DNA from: Lishizhenia tianjinensis
Lineage (GTDB): Bacteria > Bacteroidota > Bacteroidia > Flavobacteriales_D > Crocinitomicaceae
DNA length: 53,004 bases
Assembly (NCBI GenBank): GCA_945902115.1
Contig: CAMDLY010000013.1
Coordinates: 1-53,004 of the forward strand
Direction of reading: 5' to 3'
Position 1 is the stretch's first letter. The number at the start of each line of letters is the position of its first letter. A program made the position numbers and the translations under genes. Of this stretch, positions 1 through 7,350 are shown piece by piece. A model generated the notes under the pieces. That model made no database searches. It was given only the letters and a program-made list of their open reading frames with translations, and was not told the DNA's origin.

Positions 1-270
1 AAATGGCACCGACCCAAGTAATCCATGTTCATTGATTTTAGCTGATCAAACAGTAGCACCAAGCCAAGCTTGGTTGGATGCAGATTGTGACGGCGACGGT
101 GTAACCAACGGTGACGAAATCGATCCGGATGGTGACGGAACTCCTGGACCAAATGGCACCGACCCAAGTAATCCATGTTCATTGATTTTAGCTGATCAAA
201 CAGTAGCACCAAGCCAAGCTTGGTTGGATGCAGATTGCGACGGAGACGGTGTTACGAATGGTGAAGAAAT
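1..270 (+). repeat. 150-bp in-frame tandem repeat in a T9SS cargo gene
   Basis: Bases 1-87 are identical to 151-237, giving a period of exactly 150 bp (50 codons). After base 87/237 the two copies differ mostly at synonymous sites while still coding DADCDGDGVTNG followed by D or E. The array probably continues to the left of the window. Perfect identity in one part and drift in the other suggests a recent duplication or gene conversion. Confidence 0.9.
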
Positions 271-619
271 TGACGGCGGTAGTGATCCATTTGATCCATG
301 CGATCCAAATAGCACGCTTCCTGGCTGTTCTACAGGTGTGGTAGTGCCTCAGGCATTTACACCAGATGGTGACGGAACAAATGAATTATTTGTGATTACA
401 GGAATTGAAAACTATCCACAAAATAAGTTGACAGTCTTTAACCGATGGGGCAATGAAGTATTCTATGCCGAAGGATATAACAATGATTGGGATGGAACGG
501 CAAATAGAGGCCTAATCTTAGGAGATGGTTTATTGCCAACAGCAACTTATTACTACATTCTAGATTTGAATGGAGATGGTTCAGAGATTTTGAAAGGTTA
601 TGTATTTATTAAAAGATAA
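2..619 (+). CDS. T9SS type B cargo protein, 3' part (gliding motility-associated C-terminal domain)
   Basis: The reading frame is open at the left edge, so only the C-terminal end (about 205 residues) is visible. It holds acidic, Asp/Gly-rich calcium-binding-like segments (DADCDGDGVTNG, thrombospondin type 3-like) repeated in a 50-residue unit. These are followed by a CHU_C / gliding motility-associated domain of about 85 residues with the typical FTPDGDGTNE, FNRWGNEVF and DWDGTAN motifs and the end GYVFIKR. This domain is the type B sorting signal recognised by the type IX secretion system, so the protein is probably exported to the cell surface or medium. A PorP/SprF gene follows 10 bp after the stop, the usual partner of type B cargo. 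The catalytic or binding role of the missing N-terminal part is unknown. An apparent TTG start at 32 is only the window edge effect. Confidence 0.9.
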   Translation, partial: NGTDPSNPCSLILADQTVAPSQAWLDADCDGDGVTNGDEIDPDGDGTPGPNGTDPSNPCSLILADQTVAPSQAWLDADCDGDGVTNGEEIDGGSDPFDPCDPNSTLPGCSTGVVVPQAFTPDGDGTNELFVITGIENYPQNKLTVFNRWGNEVFYAEGYNNDWDGTANRGLILGDGLLPTATYYYILDLNGDGSEILKGYVFIKR

Positions 620-629
620 AATTAGAAAG

Positions 630-1544
630 ATGAAAAAGTTAGTTAAAGTTTCATTTTTTGTGGGAATTGTATGTCTGTCCCATTCAGTTCAGGCACAACA
701 AGATCCACAATTCACACAGTATTTTGACAATGCACTTTTCGTAAACCCTGCTTATGCTGGTAGTACAGGAATGTTAACAGTAACGTCTATTCACCGAGAA
801 CAATGGGTGGGGTTTGACGGTAGGCCAAGTTCAACTACAATAAGCTTACATTCTCCATTATCTTATGAGTCTGTTGGATTGGGTTTAACAGCAGTGCGCG
901 ATGCAATAGGACCAATGAATCAAACGATGTTTTACGGGGATTTCTCTTACAGCTTAAAGTTGACCAAAAAATCTAAATTAGCCTTTGGATTAAAAGCAGG
1001 TTTGAATGTTGTTTCGGCTAAAACAAATGAATTACAAACTACTCAGACCCAAGACCCTAGTCTTTCTCAGAATGTCCAGAATAAAGTAAATCCAAATTTT
1101 GGAACGGGAATTTATTACCATACCCCCACTTTCTTTATAGGTGCAGCCACACCAAAAATTATTGAGCAATCAATTGATGGAACTGAAACCAATAAAGAGA
1201 GAAGACACTATTTTGTAATTGCGGGTGGAATAATCAAGGCAAATGAGGATTGGAAAATTCGACCGACTGGACAATTAAAATTGACTGCTTCTGCCCCGAT
1301 GAGTATTGATTTATCAGTCACGGGAATTTATAAAGATCAAATATTTTTTGGCTCCATGTATCGTTTAAATGCTGCTTTTGGGGCATTCGCTCAATATCAA
1401 CTAAACAAACAATTTCGTGTTGGCCTCGCTTCAGATTTTTCAACAACGGCGATAAGAAATTATAACTACGGTACCTATGAGGTGCTTATATCTTATGATT
1501 TTGCATACAATAGAAAAGGAATTCGTTCACCACGGTATTTTTAA
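630..1544 (+). CDS. PorP/SprF family type IX secretion outer-membrane protein
   Basis: This is a 304-residue outer-membrane beta-barrel protein of the PorP/SprF family. The family works with the T9SS, and SprF of Flavobacterium johnsoniae is needed to secrete the type B adhesin SprB. The start at 630 is chosen because it begins a good signal peptide (MKKLVKVSFF...SVQAQ); an in-frame ATG at 600 would overlap the upstream stop and put charged residues in front. The mature start shows the family motif QDPQFTQYFDNALFVNPAYAG. Alternating aromatic/polar strands follow to a C-terminal aromatic (RYF). The gene lies directly after a type B cargo gene and 4 bp before a PorE-like gene, so the three look co-transcribed. 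Whether this copy serves only its neighbour or is the core PorP is not decided by the sequence. Confidence 0.93.
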   Translation: MKKLVKVSFFVGIVCLSHSVQAQQDPQFTQYFDNALFVNPAYAGSTGMLTVTSIHREQWVGFDGRPSSTTISLHSPLSYESVGLGLTAVRDAIGPMNQTMFYGDFSYSLKLTKKSKLAFGLKAGLNVVSAKTNELQTTQTQDPSLSQNVQNKVNPNFGTGIYYHTPTFFIGAATPKIIEQSIDGTETNKERRHYFVIAGGIIKANEDWKIRPTGQLKLTASAPMSIDLSVTGIYKDQIFFGSMYRLNAAFGAFAQYQLNKQFRVGLASDFSTTAIRNYNYGTYEVLISYDFAYNRKGIRSPRYF

Positions 1545-1548
1545 AAAA

Positions 1549-3777
1549 ATGAAAATGAAAACGATTAGCAGCTTAGCCATCCTATTTTTAGTTGTTTCTA
1601 TGGGGTATACTCAAAGCGGGAAACTGAAAAAGGCGGATGATTATTACAACAAATTATCATATAACCTTGCACTTGATTTGTACAAAGACTTGCTGAGCAC
1701 ATCCTTATCCTCTGCTGAACTCAAAGCTAAGCTCGCTCATTGTTATATGTCTCAGGGAGATTTAAAAAATGCCAATGAGACATATGCGAAGGCGGTGAAG
1801 TCTGGGGATTTACCGAAAGAACATTACTTCTATTACGCGCAGTCACTAAAACAAACCGGGAACTACGCGGAAAGCGATAAGTGGATGCAGGCCTTTTATG
1901 ACAAAAACAATTCAGATAAGCGTGCCCAATCATTCGTACAGAATAAAAGTTACCTAGAGCGTATTGAAAAAGAAGGTATTCATTTTTCTATAGCGAATAC
2001 AGTATTCAACTCTACTGCTGCTGATTTCGGTGCCTATGAATACGCACCAAGCGCCCACTATTTTTTACTTTCCTCTAGAAGAAAATCATTGATTAAGAAC
2101 TATTGGACTTGGAATGGCACCCCATTTTTAGATCTTTATAAAGTGAACAAGTCAACACCTGATGCGAGTTACTTTTCACCATCTGTAAATACAAATTTTC
2201 ATGAAGGGCCTTTGTGTTTCAATCAAGATAATTCGAAGGTCTATTTCACGAGAAATAATATTTCCAAAGGAAGTGACCGAAGAGACGATAAAGGAATTCA
2301 AAATCTAAAGTTGTTTGTAGCTGATGTTTCAAAGAAAGATGGAGTCTGGTCTAATATTCGAGAATTATCAATTAACTCGAAAGCATATTCTGTTGGACAC
2401 CCCACTCTTTCTGCTGACGGGAAGACCCTGTATTTTGTATCAGATATGCCGGGGGGATTTGGAGGCGCAGACTTATATAAGGTAACTATCAATGGAGATG
2501 GCACAATAGGAAAACAAGAGAACCTTGGCGATAAAGTAAATACTGAAGGGCAAGAAATGTTTCCTTGGATTTCCTCAGAGGGATTGTTATTTTTCTCTTC
2601 CAACGGGCATATTGGACTTGGGGGTCTTGATGTATTAGTCTGCACCACAGAGAATGGGAAATTAGATAATTTATCCAACGTGGGAAGACCTTTGAACAGT
2701 CAACGTGATGATTTTGCTTTCACTTTTAATGCAGATGGAAAATCTGGACATTTCTCTTCGAATCGAGAAGGTGGAAAGGGAGATGACGATGTCTATAGTT
2801 TTCAAATGACACGACCGTTTGTCTTTAAAATTACCTTAACAGGTATTGTAATAGACAAAGGAGATAATACAATTCTCGCGGGTTCGGAAGTGATATTAAA
2901 GGATAAAAATGGAAAGGTGATAGCAACCGTTATTGCGGATAAAAATGGCGCCTATTCATTTACTGTTGAGCCGGGGAAAGAATACCAACTAGTTTCAACA
3001 AATGACAACTATACACAAAATATGGTTTCTGTGTCGATAGCTAAGGATGCTCCAAAGGAAGTTAAAGCCGATGTAATGCTTGAAAAAGTCCCAACATTTG
3101 CATTATATGGATTAATTAAAGACAGTAAATCAGGTCAAATTTTATCGGATGTTACTATAAAAATTATTGATAAGAAATCAGGAAATGTAGTGTATGAGGG
3201 GAAAACACCAAGTACTGGGGATTTTTCTAAAGGGCTGGAGGGCATCAAATTGAATGATGAATTGTCCTATACCATATCGCTCGCAAAAGAGGGATACCTA
3301 ATAAAAGTGGCAGACTTTAAACATAAAGTGGATAAACCAGGTGTAATCAACGTGCATGAAAAACTCGATGTTTCAATCGGGAAGGTTGAAATCGGAACTG
3401 ATTTGGCAACCCTTATCGACATTAAACCTATTTACTTTGATTTAGGAAAGTATGCAATTCGTAAAGATGCCGCCGTTGAACTCGAGAAAATTGTAAAAGT
3501 GATGAACGAATACCCTACAATGGTAATTCAATTGGGGTCGCATACGGACTGTAGGTCGAGCAAAGACTTCAACATGAAGCTTTCGTCAAATAGAGCAAAG
3601 GCGTCTGCAGATTATATCAAAAGGAAAATTAAAAATCCCGAGAGAATTTATGGAAAGGGTTTTGGAGAGAGCAAATTGAAAGTAAATTGTCCGTGCGAAG
3701 GAGCTGTAAAATCCAATTGTTCAGAGGAGGAACATCAAAAAAATCGTAGAACTGAGTTTATCATCATGAAGATGTAA
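1549..3777 (+). CDS. PorE-like OmpA-family T9SS/peptidoglycan anchor (TPR, propeller, CRD, OmpA)
   Basis: The protein has 742 residues when started at 1549, which gives a signal peptide (MKMKTISSLAILF); a longer in-frame start at 1477 lies inside porP and is rejected. Domain order is TPR-like helices (about 25-130), a PD40/WD40-like beta-propeller (about 160-430, blades with LSADGKTLYF and ISSEGLLFF motifs), two carboxypeptidase-regulatory-like beta domains (about 430-600) and an OmpA C-terminal peptidoglycan-binding domain (about 625-742, with GSHTDCRSS and the closing NRRTEF). This is the order known for PorE (PG1058) of Porphyromonas gingivalis, which links the T9SS to peptidoglycan and contacts PorP. 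No lipobox cysteine is seen near the cleavage site, unlike PG1058. The gene follows porP at 4 bp. Paralogues are common in Flavobacteriales, so the core or accessory role is open. Confidence 0.88.
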   Translation: MKMKTISSLAILFLVVSMGYTQSGKLKKADDYYNKLSYNLALDLYKDLLSTSLSSAELKAKLAHCYMSQGDLKNANETYAKAVKSGDLPKEHYFYYAQSLKQTGNYAESDKWMQAFYDKNNSDKRAQSFVQNKSYLERIEKEGIHFSIANTVFNSTAADFGAYEYAPSAHYFLLSSRRKSLIKNYWTWNGTPFLDLYKVNKSTPDASYFSPSVNTNFHEGPLCFNQDNSKVYFTRNNISKGSDRRDDKGIQNLKLFVADVSKKDGVWSNIRELSINSKAYSVGHPTLSADGKTLYFVSDMPGGFGGADLYKVTINGDGTIGKQENLGDKVNTEGQEMFPWISSEGLLFFSSNGHIGLGGLDVLVCTTENGKLDNLSNVGRPLNSQRDDFAFTFNADGKSGHFSSNREGGKGDDDVYSFQMTRPFVFKITLTGIVIDKGDNTILAGSEVILKDKNGKVIATVIADKNGAYSFTVEPGKEYQLVSTNDNYTQNMVSVSIAKDAPKEVKADVMLEKVPTFALYGLIKDSKSGQILSDVTIKIIDKKSGNVVYEGKTPSTGDFSKGLEGIKLNDELSYTISLAKEGYLIKVADFKHKVDKPGVINVHEKLDVSIGKVEIGTDLATLIDIKPIYFDLGKYAIRKDAAVELEKIVKVMNEYPTMVIQLGSHTDCRSSKDFNMKLSSNRAKASADYIKRKIKNPERIYGKGFGESKLKVNCPCEGAVKSNCSEEEHQKNRRTEFIIMKM

Positions 3778-3784
3778 ATTTCTT

Positions 3785-3792
3785 TATCTTTG
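3785..3792 (+). promoter_or_regulatory. -7 box TATCTTTG before the biotin carrier gene
   Basis: It matches the Bacteroidota -7 consensus TAnnTTTG exactly and lies only 4 nt before the ATG, so the transcript would start at or very near the start codon. No clear -33 TTG is seen at the expected distance. Confidence 0.6.
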
Positions 3793-3796
3793 TTTT

Positions 3797-4264
3797 ATGC
3801 AAGAGGCAAAATGGATACTAGAAGGCAAAGAATTCTTTACAAAAGAAGGAGCCTTTGTTAAATGGTATGATCATAAGTTCTTCTTATTAATACACAATGG
3901 AAAGAAATTTCATGGGGAATTAATAGAAGATGGGTCCGAAAGCCAGAAGCTATCCATAAAAATTAATCATCGGGTATTTGAATTAAAACGAAAAGGCGAA
4001 CTGGACTCCTTGATTTCTTCCTTAGGGCTAGATAAACCCAAGGTTAGGAAAATGAAAGAATTAAATTCTCCAATGCCAGGAAGAGTATTACAGTTTTTCG
4101 TTAGCGTTGGAGACGAGGTGAATCTAGGGGACAACTTATTGTCTTTAGAAGCCATGAAAATGGAGAACATATTAAAAGCTGAAGGCATCGGAAAAGTTAA
4201 ATCAGTTCAAGTTACCGCTGGGGACGTAGTAGACAAGGGTGCGGCTCTGATTGAGTTCGAATAA
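3797..4264 (+). CDS. biotin/lipoyl-attachment (biotin carboxyl carrier) protein
   Basis: The 155-residue protein ends in a biotinyl domain (about 88-155) with the biotin site EAMKMEN. Lys121 is the residue expected to carry biotin, and upstream SPMPGRV is the usual first strand of such domains. Carrier proteins of this type shuttle carboxyl groups in acyl-CoA, pyruvate or acetyl-CoA carboxylases in the cytosol. In many Bacteroidetes a protein of this length sits beside a biotin carboxylase and a carboxyltransferase gene; here both are absent from the window, so its enzyme partner is not known. The N-terminal 80 residues form a small beta-rich segment with no catalytic motif that I recognise. 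The gene faces the histidine kinase tail to tail with a 2-bp gap. Confidence 0.88.
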   Translation: MQEAKWILEGKEFFTKEGAFVKWYDHKFFLLIHNGKKFHGELIEDGSESQKLSIKINHRVFELKRKGELDSLISSLGLDKPKVRKMKELNSPMPGRVLQFFVSVGDEVNLGDNLLSLEAMKMENILKAEGIGKVKSVQVTAGDVVDKGAALIEFE

Positions 4265-4266
4265 GA

Positions 4267-5763
4267 TTACGTGTTATTCAGCACAATACGAAAGACGGTT
4301 CCTTTATCTATTTCAGATTTTAACACGAAGACCTTGCCCTTATGATATTCTTCGATAATTCTTTTTACTAACGTTAGTCCCAAACCCCACCCTCGTTTTT
4401 TTGTCGAGTATCCCGGTTGAAAGATTGTTTTAAATTGCGACTTAGTGAGGCCTTTTCCTGAATCAGAAATATCTAAAAAGACAAAGCCGCCATCTTTTTT
4501 GAGCGTTAAATTTAATTCACCAATACCGTGCATGGCATCCACGGCATTTTTACAGATATTTTCAACTACCCATTCCATTAGGGAAACATTGTGAGGGATA
4601 ATTATAGAACCTTCATTTTCAACGTTAAATTTGATTTTTACCTTGTCAGAGAATCTACTCCTAAGGTATTCTAAATTTTCCCCGATGGTGACGACAAAGT
4701 CGCTAGACTCTAGCTTTGCTTCCGATCCGATTTTGGAGAATCGTTCGGTGATTTTAGACAACCTATCTAGGTCTTTGTGCATTTCGGCAGTCATCATAGC
4801 ATCGACTTTCTGCGATTCTAGGTAACTCACCCAGGCCATTAGCGACGATAGGGGAGTGCCCAATTGGTGAGCAGTCTCTTTCGCCATCCCTGCCCAAACT
4901 TGATTTTGCTCCGCTTTTCGAAATGTTGAAAAGAGAAGATAAGCAATAATAACCAATAGACCGATGAGCCCAAATTGAATGTATGGAAACCAGGTGAGGG
5001 TGAAGATTTCAGGATTGTCTTTGTAGTATAAAAGCTTAATTCCATTTCCAAAATCAATTCGCATTGGTGGATATGAAAAAGTAGCTAGCAATTCTTCAAC
5101 AGGTTTTTCGCCAATCTTTCCATCTTTTAAATTACTCGCCTCCAATCTCTTTGTTTTTTCGTCGATCAAGACCAAGGGAATCAAATTTGTGTTGTCGAGT
5201 AAATCTTTATTAAATGCTTGTAGTAATGAATCATTTTCTCGATTCAACCGAATGAGTTCCTGAGATTCACCGTAAATAAACTCCATGAATATCCCCTCGT
5301 AAATTTCAATGCTTTGCGACCGCTTTTGTTTTCTACAACCTTCAATGAAGGAAGTTATTTGTTCTTTGTTCCAAGTAGAGTCTATATTTACACTTTGTGC
5401 CATTTCCCCATTACTCAAATAGGCTATCGGAATTTTTTTGTTGCTTTTGATAATTTTTTGAGCGAATTCAACATCCAAGTTTAAACTTAAGTCTGATTTT
5501 CGGCTGATAACTGATTGCGCTTCTAAAATTAAATTCGCCTCTCTTTTCTCTTTTTCTCTTAATTCCTCAAATATCTGCTGAGACAAACGCACCAATTCTC
5601 CTTTTTTACGAATGGTCTCTGCCCATTGGCGTGCGCTCTCCCGCTCTCTTTCGGTTATTTTTTCAATGATAGAATTGGACACTACCAGAGAAATAACCAC
5701 AACGATTAAAGAGGCCAGTATCAAGACAAATTTCCAACGTTGTTTGGTAGAATATAAATTCAT
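4267..5763 (-). CDS. membrane sensor histidine kinase
   Basis: The 498-residue kinase starts at the ATG at 5763, since the longer frame begins with TTG. A transmembrane segment (about 10-29) and a second one (about 263-280) bracket a periplasmic sensor region with coiled-coil-like Glu/Arg-rich helices at its start. The cytosolic part has an H-box with the phosphoacceptor His299 (ETAHQLGTPLSS), an N-box (ENICKNAVDAM, about 401-410), a G1 box DSGKG and a G2 box GWGLGL, so the ATPase core is complete. The TPLSS form of the H-box replaces the more common PLT. No HAMP domain is evident. No response regulator is adjacent; an OmpR-type regulator without a kinase lies about 20 kb away, and any link is only a guess. 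The glycosyltransferase gene lies just upstream in the same direction (19-bp gap). Confidence 0.9.
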   Translation of the reverse strand: MNLYSTKQRWKFVLILASLIVVVISLVVSNSIIEKITERERESARQWAETIRKKGELVRLSQQIFEELREKEKREANLILEAQSVISRKSDLSLNLDVEFAQKIIKSNKKIPIAYLSNGEMAQSVNIDSTWNKEQITSFIEGCRKQKRSQSIEIYEGIFMEFIYGESQELIRLNRENDSLLQAFNKDLLDNTNLIPLVLIDEKTKRLEASNLKDGKIGEKPVEELLATFSYPPMRIDFGNGIKLLYYKDNPEIFTLTWFPYIQFGLIGLLVIIAYLLFSTFRKAEQNQVWAGMAKETAHQLGTPLSSLMAWVSYLESQKVDAMMTAEMHKDLDRLSKITERFSKIGSEAKLESSDFVVTIGENLEYLRSRFSDKVKIKFNVENEGSIIIPHNVSLMEWVVENICKNAVDAMHGIGELNLTLKKDGGFVFLDISDSGKGLTKSQFKTIFQPGYSTKKRGWGLGLTLVKRIIEEYHKGKVFVLKSEIDKGTVFRIVLNNT

Positions 5764-5768
5764 ATCAA

Positions 5769-5776
5769 CGAAGTTA
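5769..5776 (-). promoter_or_regulatory. possible variant -7 box TAACTTCG before the histidine kinase gene
   Basis: It differs from TAnnTTTG by one base and lies 5 nt before the ATG. The same eight bases occur upstream of mtnA at 12918-12925. The gene may also be read from the upstream glycosyltransferase. Confidence 0.3.
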
Positions 5777-5782
5777 CACAAT

Positions 5783-6892
5783 TCATGAGCATCTTAAAAG
5801 TAATTCCTCTACCTTGCCACATACATAGTCGATGCTGTTTTGCGATAATTGCTCATGGGTTGCTTCTACGAAAGTACCTCTTAAAATTTCTTTTTCTTCT
5901 CTTATAGCCTCTGCAAGTGATGCAGGGTTTTCAGGACTGATTAAGCGCCCACAGACATGCTCTACTATTTCTTTAGTGCCTCCCTTGTTTGTCCCAATTA
6001 CAACCTTACCTGCCGCTAATGCCTCAAGGGTCACCATGCCTACTGACTCGTCCTCAGAAGTGATGAGACAACAATTAACGGCGTGAAAATAATCTGATAC
6101 GTTTTCTACATGGTCAATAAATTGAACGTGTCCCTCCAGTTTTTTTTGTACAACATATTCTTTGAGTTCTTCCAAATAATGTTGTGGATCATTTGGCGTT
6201 TCTCTGCCTACTATAAGAAGATACAAATCAGGGAGATTGAGTAGGTGCATCGCTTGTAAGGCCAACAATTGATTTTTTTTCCGATCAATTCTCCCAAAAA
6301 GACCGAGTATGTAATGTTTTTCGGGTAATACCAAAAGTTGTCGAATTGTCACTATATCTTTTCGTTCAAAAAATTCTTTTCTAACCGCAGAAGGGATTAC
6401 ATTTATACGTTCTTGTGGGATTTTTGTCTGCTCAATCACTTGTGTTTTTAAATAATTCAATGGGCAGTTCCAAGAAGAAAAACACCTATACCTGATTGTC
6501 CTAAACCACTGTGTTTTTTTTGTTTTCAGTTGCATTTCCATGAAAAAATGGACGTGTAATTTTCTCTTACTCAGAAGCCGCACAGAAGCCCCAATACTCA
6601 TATCCGAAACCGAACGGAGTATCAAATGCTGAATAGAATACTCACGCAATATTTTCCAAAGAGAAAATGCCCTTACGAAAGCATAATGATTACGATGCTT
6701 CGTTATCAACTCGTAAGGTATACGTTGTTTAAGTAAATACTGGTGTGAAGGGCTATTTTTTACACATAATATCAGTACCGAGTGTCCGCGCTCTTGCATC
6801 CAATGTGCATTATTGATTTGATTCATTTCCAAGCCTCCCCACCCAGTAGAACCAATGAGATACGCTAATCGAAAATGATTTTTTGAATGCAT
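5783..6892 (-). CDS. GT-B glycosyltransferase, group 1 / GT4 type
   Basis: The 369-residue cytosolic or membrane-associated enzyme has the two Rossmann lobes of GT-B enzymes. The N-terminal glycine loop GSTGWGG (14-20) is typical of the acceptor lobe. In the donor lobe GRIDRKKN (200-207) and the E-x7-E pair Glu282/Glu290 (EDESVGMVTLE) bind the nucleotide sugar, followed by a GGTKEIV loop. It would transfer a sugar from an NDP donor to a glycan or lipid acceptor. Substrate and product cannot be read from the sequence. It is not inside a polysaccharide cluster: the neighbours are a kinase gene and a small membrane protein gene in the opposite direction. The ATG at 6892 is the only good start. 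Confidence 0.88.
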   Translation of the reverse strand: MHSKNHFRLAYLIGSTGWGGLEMNQINNAHWMQERGHSVLILCVKNSPSHQYLLKQRIPYELITKHRNHYAFVRAFSLWKILREYSIQHLILRSVSDMSIGASVRLLSKRKLHVHFFMEMQLKTKKTQWFRTIRYRCFSSWNCPLNYLKTQVIEQTKIPQERINVIPSAVRKEFFERKDIVTIRQLLVLPEKHYILGLFGRIDRKKNQLLALQAMHLLNLPDLYLLIVGRETPNDPQHYLEELKEYVVQKKLEGHVQFIDHVENVSDYFHAVNCCLITSEDESVGMVTLEALAAGKVVIGTNKGGTKEIVEHVCGRLISPENPASLAEAIREEKEILRGTFVEATHEQLSQNSIDYVCGKVEELLLRCS

Positions 6893-6928
6893 GTTTTGCG
6901 AAATTGCCTAATAATTATGAATTCCATT

Positions 6929-6936
6929 TACTTTTG
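6929..6936 (+). promoter_or_regulatory. -7 box TACTTTTG before the 110-residue membrane protein gene
   Basis: It is an exact TAnnTTTG match 4 nt before the ATG at 6941, with TTG at 6904-6906 (22-nt spacing) as a possible -33 element. It is one reason to choose the start at 6941. Confidence 0.6.
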
Positions 6937-6940
6937 TGGG

Positions 6941-7273
6941 ATGAATCTATCTTTTTTGCGCAACCCAAAACTCATTTTTTTAATATCGTTCATTTTTATT
7001 GTTGGGGTATCACTGATTCCTCAGGTTGAATTATACGAGTGTCATTTTTATTATCAGGACGGTGTTCAGGAATTAGATTTTAAGAAAAACATGAGTCTTT
7101 CTTATTTTCTTGGTTATGGCTACGATATGGAGGCATTGGCCTTGTATCAGAAGATTGACCTCACCTGGAAAGGCAAATTGATGTTTTTGTTGTTGTTAAT
7201 AGGTTTTCCATTCCTGATGAGCTATCGCTTCGCATTAAAAAAGAGAGTTAAAGACCTAGATAAGGAGATATAG
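6941..7273 (+). CDS. small membrane protein of unknown function
   Basis: The 110-residue protein has two hydrophobic segments, about residues 11-27 (LIFLISFIFIVGVSL) and 80-95 (LMFLLLLIGFPFLM), separated by a polar loop with FHYYQDG-like aromatic residues, and it ends in a Lys/Arg/Asp-rich tail. It would span the inner membrane twice with both ends on the same side. The start at 6941 is preferred over ATGs at 6887 and 6917 because a clear -7 promoter box ends 4 nt before it and because 6887 overlaps the divergent glycosyltransferase start. I do not recognise a family. It stands alone, with an 77-bp gap to the next gene. Confidence 0.65.
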   Translation: MNLSFLRNPKLIFLISFIFIVGVSLIPQVELYECHFYYQDGVQELDFKKNMSLSYFLGYGYDMEALALYQKIDLTWKGKLMFLLLLIGFPFLMSYRFALKKRVKDLDKEI

Positions 7274-7350
7274 CCGACTATCCAAACATATAATTTAACA
7301 ATCTATTAATGGAAATTCACAGAAATACAGAATTTAAAATGTATTTTTAA

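Noticed and set aside
1477..1548. Longer N-terminus of the PorE-like protein
   Set aside because: It would lie inside porP in another frame and would hide the signal peptide that starts at 1549.
2298..2678. Open frame of 126 codons on the minus strand inside the PorE-like gene
   Set aside because: It lies fully within a confident gene, has no start signal and its product (Pro/Ser-rich) looks like an antisense reading.
6887..6940. Upstream ATG codons for the 110-residue membrane protein
   Set aside because: The ATG at 6887 overlaps the divergent glycosyltransferase start, and a -7 box lies between these ATGs and 6941, so they would not be transcribed.
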